The position numbers and the translations under genes were made by a program. From Paraescarpia echinospica (lineage: Eukaryota; Annelida; Polychaeta; Sabellida; Siboglinidae), in the NCBI GenBank assembly GCA_020002185.1, contig CM034544.1:35714620-35778619 (forward strand): a stretch of DNA of 64,000 nt. Direction: 5' to 3'. Position 1 is the stretch's first letter, and each line of letters begins with the position of its first letter. Shown piece by piece: positions 57,581 to 64,000 of this stretch. The notes under the pieces are model-generated. The model saw only the letters and a list, made by a program, of their open reading frames with translations. It was not told where the DNA came from and made no database searches.

Positions 57581-59588
57581 CTGTAAACAAATGATTTAAC
57601 TGTTTTCGCCTCGTTCATACTGGAACAAGTTCAACAGTAAAACATAAACTAAAATAGCGCCACTTGTAGGATAGGTCATGAACAGCGCCACCTGGCGGAT
57701 ACGTGGTTAAGTAAATATAGGAGTACTGCCTAAATTCGTGTATCTTAGTTTTGACAAATAGCGCCGCCTGGCGGAATTTTTATTAACTAAATATATTGAC
57801 CAAAGTTCAGTACTGCCTAAAACATTATGTGACTATTATCTTAAAGTGTGTTAAATTCACACACAAAACAATTTGGCGTATTTAAAAACAACTAGTTTCT
57901 GTATCATCTTCGGCTTTCCGTTATGATTTCGCAGAAGATTTGGGTTTTGTGCGCCCTTTTTTTTCAAAACATGTTTTTATGCAATGTTGATTTCGCTTCA
58001 GCTCAGCGTTTGCAACCTCCGTATTTGCTCACAATTATTTGTAGCACGACTAACACATCTGGTGACCAATTTTTACCAGTTTGAACCTTGGTATACTTAC
58101 TTGAATTATCACTTATATTACAACATTTGACTTATATATGTAGTGTGACTATCAATACAAATAAATATCCATAAAATGTCTTAAAACATATGATATTAAA
58201 AAAAAAAAAATTCGCTATTTCTTTGAGGAAATTTCCGAGGTCGGACCAAATTGCCCTTTTTTTTTACAAAATGTACCGTAACAAATTATTTTGTAACCAG
58301 AACTCTTAAATATTTGGCACAATTAGATATTAATATATATCAAAGCTAATAATAACATAGTGCTACCTCATCAGGGTTTTTTAAACATACATGCATTATA
58401 TCTGTCACTATTTGAAAATTGTATGGACAACATTTCCAAAAATATGATACGTTAACAAAATTATTTGAATATATTATAATGAATAGAAAGGTATGATTAG
58501 TTGGTGTATTAATCATGTCTTAATTATCAAACCCCAAATATATTATAAAAAGGAACAAATTCAATTGAAATATAGTATATTTTCTTGTTATTATATACAT
58601 GAAATAATATCCTATTCGATTGAAGAAATTCCTGCTGAAAATATATTGACCAAATATTACACGGCAATAGTTTCCATATAGAGCATTTATATTGTATGGT
58701 GTAATGTATATTCGTTTCCATAAAACAAAACCATAGATCTGACAACAACAACAGTTCCCTGATACCCCACTTTTCACAGTAATACAAAAATTACCAAACA
58801 ATGTCATCCTGAATTGGATCATAGCGAATGATATCATATTTATTTTGTCACCCATTTGGCATACTATACATGTACATGATTACGCTGTGTATAAACCCTA
58901 TAATCACATGATCAGTGTAGACACCCGCCGTCAGGTTGAACCATGAAAGACATGCGTAGAAAATGTGCGCAGTAAACTAGGGGCGGCCTCCTTAAGCAAA
59001 GACGAATTTATGTATCGCATAGTTTTTTTTATAACATGTCGCGTTTGATTGATTTTTAACATCATTGACTGGAGAATCAAAGAGTGCAAGTGGCACCACA
59101 GCACAATTTGCGAGCTGCGTGGGTTCTTTCTTTACTGATACAGTTGTTCTTTTCCTTCACCAGTGCCGCAATGACACATGTCATGTTTACCGCAGAATAT
59201 TACTCGATGCAGTTAGCTGATTTATTTCTTGTTTACGCAGACAGAGGGGGGTATAAAAGGAAACAATTCAACCGTATTGCAAACGCGGTGAAAAAGTTAA
59301 GTCTAAATACCGGTGCTAGAAAAGAGTCAACACATTGTACCTCGTCTACTTTAGGGTATGATTGCTGTTGATATTTATGTACCAGTTATTTAAGCAAGTT
59401 CGTGGAACTACTAGGGATCCACTCATATGAGGTCTTGGACATGTCATTTCTAATAACTTGTCAGATGAGTCTGACATGGAAGCCAAAGTGAGACTTGTGT
59501 ATGCCAAGAGTAATACGTTACGTCAACAATTCCACTTTTGTTCAACTGTTATTAAAAATAAACTATTTACAGCGTATTTTGGTAATAT
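57581..59588. other. Mostly non-coding stretch
   Basis: Very AT-rich, with several A and T runs near 58200-58270. A plus-strand frame at 59084-59371 has a hydrophobic start followed by MTHVMFTAEYYSMQLADLFL and a basic end; it is unrecognised and lacks an ATG at its front. The last bases 59582-59588 (GTAATAT) form the left target duplication of the next element. Confidence 0.4.
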
Positions 59589-60436
59589 CAAAAATAGATA
59601 AGCGAGCGAAAAATGACAACTTAGAACACGTCCAAAACATGAAATTCTACGGTCGCTAGCACCCTCACTGCTCGTCCTGTCCCGACGATCTTGGTATTAT
59701 TTGAAAGGATGCATTTTTGTTATTCTAGCGTCATCTAGATTTCCAGGTAACCGTTTAAAGAACACCGATAAACGGACCTACAATCACGCCGTTTTCGATG
59801 TTCTGTACGATTCAGAACGTTGTTGGCGGCGGGTACTCAGTACACTAATCTTCCGATTGCGGCGCTGTTTTCCTCATTTGCATAGGTTAAGACATGCGCA
59901 CTTCACCATTTCTTGATTTCATGTTATAAGCTCCACCCACTTTTAGACCGCGGCGAAATAGATGTGCTTTGATCGCAGCGAAACCGATATATCTCTACGT
60001 CGGCGTGACGTCACAATAACGTACGCCACACAAAGGGTCTAACTTCGTTGCGTTGGTTGGTTGATATACGTGATTGTGACGTCACGCCAACTCCGCGTAT
60101 GTCATTTTAGCAGCCGTTTGAAAGTGGGTGGAGCTTATACCATGAAATCAGATAGTGGTGCCTCAATCGGTAGATTTATTGAACTGTGTCGACGAAACAA
60201 CATGGTTCGCAGGTCTAAGACACCGGAACGGGCCTGGTTGTAGGTCCGTTTTTAGTTAATTTTAGGAATGATTATCAGGAAACCATTTACATGTTTGAAT
60301 AGCGGAAAGCCAAACTTTCAAACGACATCAATATTGTTGGGATCCGACGAACCGTAATGGTACTAGCAGTCGTTCAAAAGGCATTTTTGGAACGTGTTTG
60401 ACAGTTGTTAATTTTTTGCTCGCTTATCTATTTTTG
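59589..60436. mobile_element. Foldback (long inverted repeat) element
   Basis: 848 bp whose two halves are imperfect inverted copies of each other. The ends read CAAAAATAGATAAGCGAGC and its reverse complement. Internal pairs include aaacggacctacaa, ttataagctccacccact and ggcgtgacgtcacaat. A GTAATAT duplication flanks it (59582-59588 and 60437-60443). It has no gene. Arms of about 400 bp meet near 60020. This is a non-autonomous foldback DNA transposon; the family is not assigned. Confidence 0.85.
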
Positions 60437-61202
60437 GTAATATCTATATGTGTGTTATGGGTGAACTTTAGAAAATTTCATTTCCAACAATTCGTTGTTG
60501 CATATAACAACTCTTTCAGGATATTGAACAATTTGCTCATGAGATGTAGTGCTAGCCACATGTTTGCTACAGCTAATGTCAGTTAGGGGAAATGTGTAAT
60601 CAGAAAGGCTATTTTTAGCCTAATGAATAATATTTACATGTCTTTGAATCCCATTATGTATAGCATTAAAACTAGCGACATGTATTGTACTTTGAAACTG
60701 CGGCACCAGTGGATCCGGGATTTATATAATTTTTAAACAAGTTGTTCTTGTCGATGTATTTTTATATTTATTTACATACTTTTATTGATGTATTTTTTTA
60801 TATATGGACATGATGATTGTCTGAAATAAATACATCATTATTATTATTATATTCAATATGAACAACATAAAAGGAGAACTCCAGATATTCGTGTAGATTT
60901 TGTTTTCAGCTTTGAAAAGTTGTCGTCAACAGTTTGTACATTTTTATGCAAAAATAACCCCATTTTTAGATCCTCAAATAGCTAGAATAGAGGGCAATGT
61001 TGATTAAATTTGCTTAAGATTGTCTTTCCTTACATACAAGAACATGTATTTACTCTAAAAAAAATTGAAAATTGGATGTTCATTTTAATAACTGAATAGC
61101 AAAGCTCAGAAGTTTAAAACAATTAAAGTGTTCAATTTTTCGTGACTTCACCCAAATATATATTATTCTCATTTTTATAGAATTCATCACATCTGGCCAA
61201 TC
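60437..61202. other. Non-coding stretch, 5' flank of the FG-GAP gene
   Basis: Begins with the right GTAATAT duplication. It is AT-rich with a short ATT repeat near 60838. No clear TATA box can be tied to the downstream gene. Confidence 0.4.
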
Positions 61203-63123
61203 ATGGATAAGACACTCTTGCTGAGCATCATCGTCGTTGGTTTGAACGTCCCTAATGTTCTGACGCAACTTGCAGGTATGTTATTGTAATATGTATCACA
61301 AGATCTTTATAAAACTCGTTACAATATCCGTAGCATGTGAAAATGAACTTCACTTGTTTAGTGATATAACTGTGTAGTTTACACGTATATAGTTATATGC
61401 GTATGTTACGTACGTATATGGTCATTTATCGCCAAATGGCAAACATAGGGTTCTGAGGGGCGGGGGAAAATAAACCTACTCGTATAACATTATACTTTCT
61501 GCCATACGAAAAGGAAACGTTGATGTAATCAGTAAAGCATGCGTACACCCTAACACATATTTTGTATTGCTGTATGGGCGTGACGTATCCAGCATATGTT
61601 CAGTATTAGATGTTTTATAAATTCCAATGACACTGTATCATGTTACACACAAGCGGCATTCAACATCCTTCTTCAGCATTCATAAAATAAACGAATAAAT
61701 GTGCGTTCCAAAAATGCATACAATGCATATATCAGCTTAATAATGATCAGTCTGTATCCACATTAGACAATTTACATGCGCGTTAAAACACTTTATTTGG
61801 GACACCTACTTGCTGTTTTCCATGGTAGAATAGAAATATCCATTAACTTCCCAGTATTTTGGGGGAGGGGAGACGTTGGTCATACTACTAAAGACTTACC
61901 GTCTTACACGATGACCTGATCGTCCAGATCCATTCGTTTACCCATGTTACTCTGAATCACTGCGTTGTATTTTACTGTTCATACATCTGATGAAAAACGT
62001 CGCCTTTCTCGTAGCAGTGCGATTGGAAATGTGATGTGCTGCGTATCACCACATTGGTTACGAAATACAACCATAGCAAGCACACACATCCTGCCTGGTG
62101 CCCTGTTTGGGTTTACATGCTCAAGGGCAATCTCATACTGTTATTTAATAACTTCACACTAATTTACTTGTGTTTGCCAACCTTGGTTTGTTTATGTAAT
62201 TACTATCTCGATAACATTTTGTTGATATGTTCACAAAGATATTTGTCAACATACTGTTGCACTTAAATGTATATTTCAACCAGGGCGATATTTAATGTTC
62301 CGTATTATTAGTTGCCCCGCACATTTGTATTCAGCGTAGATCCTGGCTCGAGAACAAGGACTTAGCGATATGTTACTGCAACAATAATTACCCTTCAGCA
62401 TAACATAAATAAAATATTGTTTCAGGACAGAAATGCGAGTCGAACAAGGCTTGGTTTGACGATCCTAGCGCGACAAAGACCTTACCTGATTTCTGCAAGC
62501 AATCGAATCAATACGCACTGAAAGGAGACTTCAATGGAGACGGTCGAATGGACATTATGTGTCATGATTCGAATAATGGAAAGAAATGGATATACTATGG
62601 AGACAACAATGGTCACTCCGTTGTTGGCTGAAGCAAATTCATGGGGTGGTGCATCCATGCTGGAGCTTCTCTGTATATCGGAGACTTCAATGGGGATTCT
62701 AGAGATGACATGCTGTGCCACGATACGACCGGTTACGTGTATATTGCGTACGCTGACAAAGACGGACACTTTACTTCCACAAGTTGGGAGAAGGCCACGG
62801 ATTTCTGCAACTGCAGTAATTGCAAACTCTTCATCATGGGATGGTGTGTCGCCAATGGTTGTACGTTGGTGGTCGGGAAAGTCAGCAGAGATCAGACAGA
62901 CGACCTGGTGTGCCACTGCAAGTCACCGTCCACGGAACCAATCAGAGTTCGTTTTCCTGCCAGCGACGACGGCTTCGAAACGTTCCGTCAGTGGAGTAGC
63001 ACACAATCGTGATGTGGCAATTCGACGGAGATGCTGCTCGTTGGTAGTCTCAAACCTGGCCACTGCGGCAGTTTAATCTGCATCGATAAAGCCACTGGGC
63101 AATATTCCATTGCCCTTTCATAA
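61203..63123 (+). CDS. Secreted FG-GAP/VCBS-repeat protein with two in-frame TGA codons
   Basis: Exon 1 (61203-61275) encodes a signal peptide (MDKTLLLSIIVVGLNVPNVL, then TQLA); donor GCAG/gtatgt. Exon 2 starts at 62426 (acceptor attgtttcag) in matching phase. It encodes three to four repeats with calcium-binding GDFNGDGRMDIMCHD and GDFNGDSRDDMLCHD and paired Cys. TGA at 62629 and 63010 interrupt the frame; the final TAA is 63121-63123. When the repeats are aligned, both TGAs fall where other repeats have Trp (or Phe). AATAAA occurs near 63400 and 63482. Such proteins are usually extracellular beta-propeller-like binders; the ligand is unknown. It is a pseudogene, or read through. Confidence 0.8.
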
Positions 63124-64000
63124 ACACGTTCACCTGTCCAATCTCTAGACTGAGAGAAAAGCGGTTCGATTAAATTTATACATAATTAATGAGATCGCTG
63201 AATGCTTCATTGTGTGTGTTCGTTATGTATACTTAGCATACTTTACTTATGTTGGTTATTGCAATAATATCAATGTATGCAACATAGGGCGCTTAGTCGT
63301 ACTTAAGTAATGCAGTGATAACGAATGTGGCCAGCGTATCTGTTTGCCAAATGCATAGATTAGAACAACGAAACACTGTCATAATGCCGAATTGAGATAA
63401 ATAAAACGGAGAAATAATATATAATGTAATTCCTGACATTGTGTGAACGGATGCTGATATCTAGCTTGTTTTGCTTTGTTAATAAAATATGAATTGAACC
63501 GTTGCCCGTAGCCTTGTTCTCTATGTTTTCCAAATGTCATCATTATCATTCACGATATGTTACATATAAACACACTTGAGACATGCACGCGTATGTCCGT
63601 ACATACTTTTACATAATAGTTTAAAGGGAACATGTACAAAATTCCCACCTAAAAGTCTTCAATCAATAGTTGTTTCTATTTTAGCGATCATATCCTTTGT
63701 TGAACCTCTTGTAACAAATCAGAATATCGAGCTAGACAACTGCTATACACTTGTTGTCATGTATCCCTTAATAGTTTGGATAGAAGCAGGTCCACTTGTA
63801 GTGTATCATCCCTGGTCCCTTGACTCGACACATTTACACGGAAGAACAAACATCGATTTTTATTGGATATTTGCAGAAATGCTCAAATTACGTGAAATTG
63901 TTCGATGTTCCATCAATATGTTCTAAACCTACCGTATGTTAAGGCAACAATAAATCAAGTTTGGTTCGAAAATATATAAACTTAGCAGATCATTGTTATA
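63124..64000. other. 3' UTR of the FG-GAP gene and unassigned sequence
   Basis: AATAAA near 63400 and 63482 mark likely ends of the FG-GAP transcript. A plus-strand frame at 63685-63926 after acceptor tttctattttag encodes ordinary-looking protein (LDNCYTLVVMYPLIVWIEAG) to a stop, with AATAAA near 63948. It could be a terminal exon of another gene, but no domain is recognised. Confidence 0.35.

Noticed and set aside
61203..63123. Selenoprotein reading of the two TGA codons
   Set aside because: Repeat alignment puts both at Trp/Phe rather than Cys positions, and I could not recognise a SECIS element by eye. It is kept only as a test, not as a call.

Overview
The window reads as genomic DNA of an invertebrate animal, most likely marine. 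The reasons are exons with GT-AG boundaries and matching phases, AATAAA signals, tRNA-derived SINEs, very long AC/GT/CT/CAGA/AT microsatellites, and a dense mix of RTE-like and CR1-like LINEs, Ty3/gypsy and BEL/Pao LTR elements, Tc1/mariner and a Polinton/Maverick relative. The phylum cannot be fixed from this sequence. A Gmr1-type pol order would fit a deuterostome but does not prove it. One assembly gap of exactly 1000 N lies at 10989-11988.

Layout. 1-10.8 kb: an antisense gypsy gag scrap, an antisense LINE fragment, two RTE-like LINEs (about 2.6-5.2 kb and 7.5-10.8 kb), and between them two minus-strand coiled-coil exons with a SINE in their intron. 10.8-15.6 kb: an LTR scrap, the gap and non-coding DNA. 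15.6-27.7 kb: a decayed Ty3/gypsy element with Gmr1-like order (integrase C-terminus before reverse transcriptase), split by a nearly complete 6.7-kb BEL/Pao element on the minus strand. 27.9-36.4 kb: LINE tails, a gypsy remnant with protease fused to RNase H, an AACGTT-rich tandem array, a minus-strand gene ending in an acidic tail, diverged tandem repeats and a CR1-like LINE. 36.7-46 kb: duplicated segments, a SINE, huge microsatellites and small cysteine-rich or signal-peptide ORFs. 46.8-50.8 kb: a 3,971-bp element with 56-bp terminal inverted repeats and a perfect 6-bp target duplication. 54.7-56.1 kb: a Tc1 element. 56.3-57.6 kb: a minus-strand host gene. 59.6-60.4 kb: a foldback element. 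61.2-63.1 kb: a two-exon secreted FG-GAP/VCBS-repeat gene with two in-frame TGA codons.

The most interesting locus is the 46.8-50.8 kb element. Its termini (AG...CT), 6-bp duplication, chromodomain integrase and A32-like packaging ATPase are those of a Polinton/Maverick (adintovirus-like) element. It is only 4 kb long, has no polymerase B or recognisable capsid gene, and carries a broken NADAR (YbiA-like) gene. That domain family removes ADP-ribose from nucleic-acid bases or related N-glycosides, so it is a plausible counter-defence or metabolic accessory gene.
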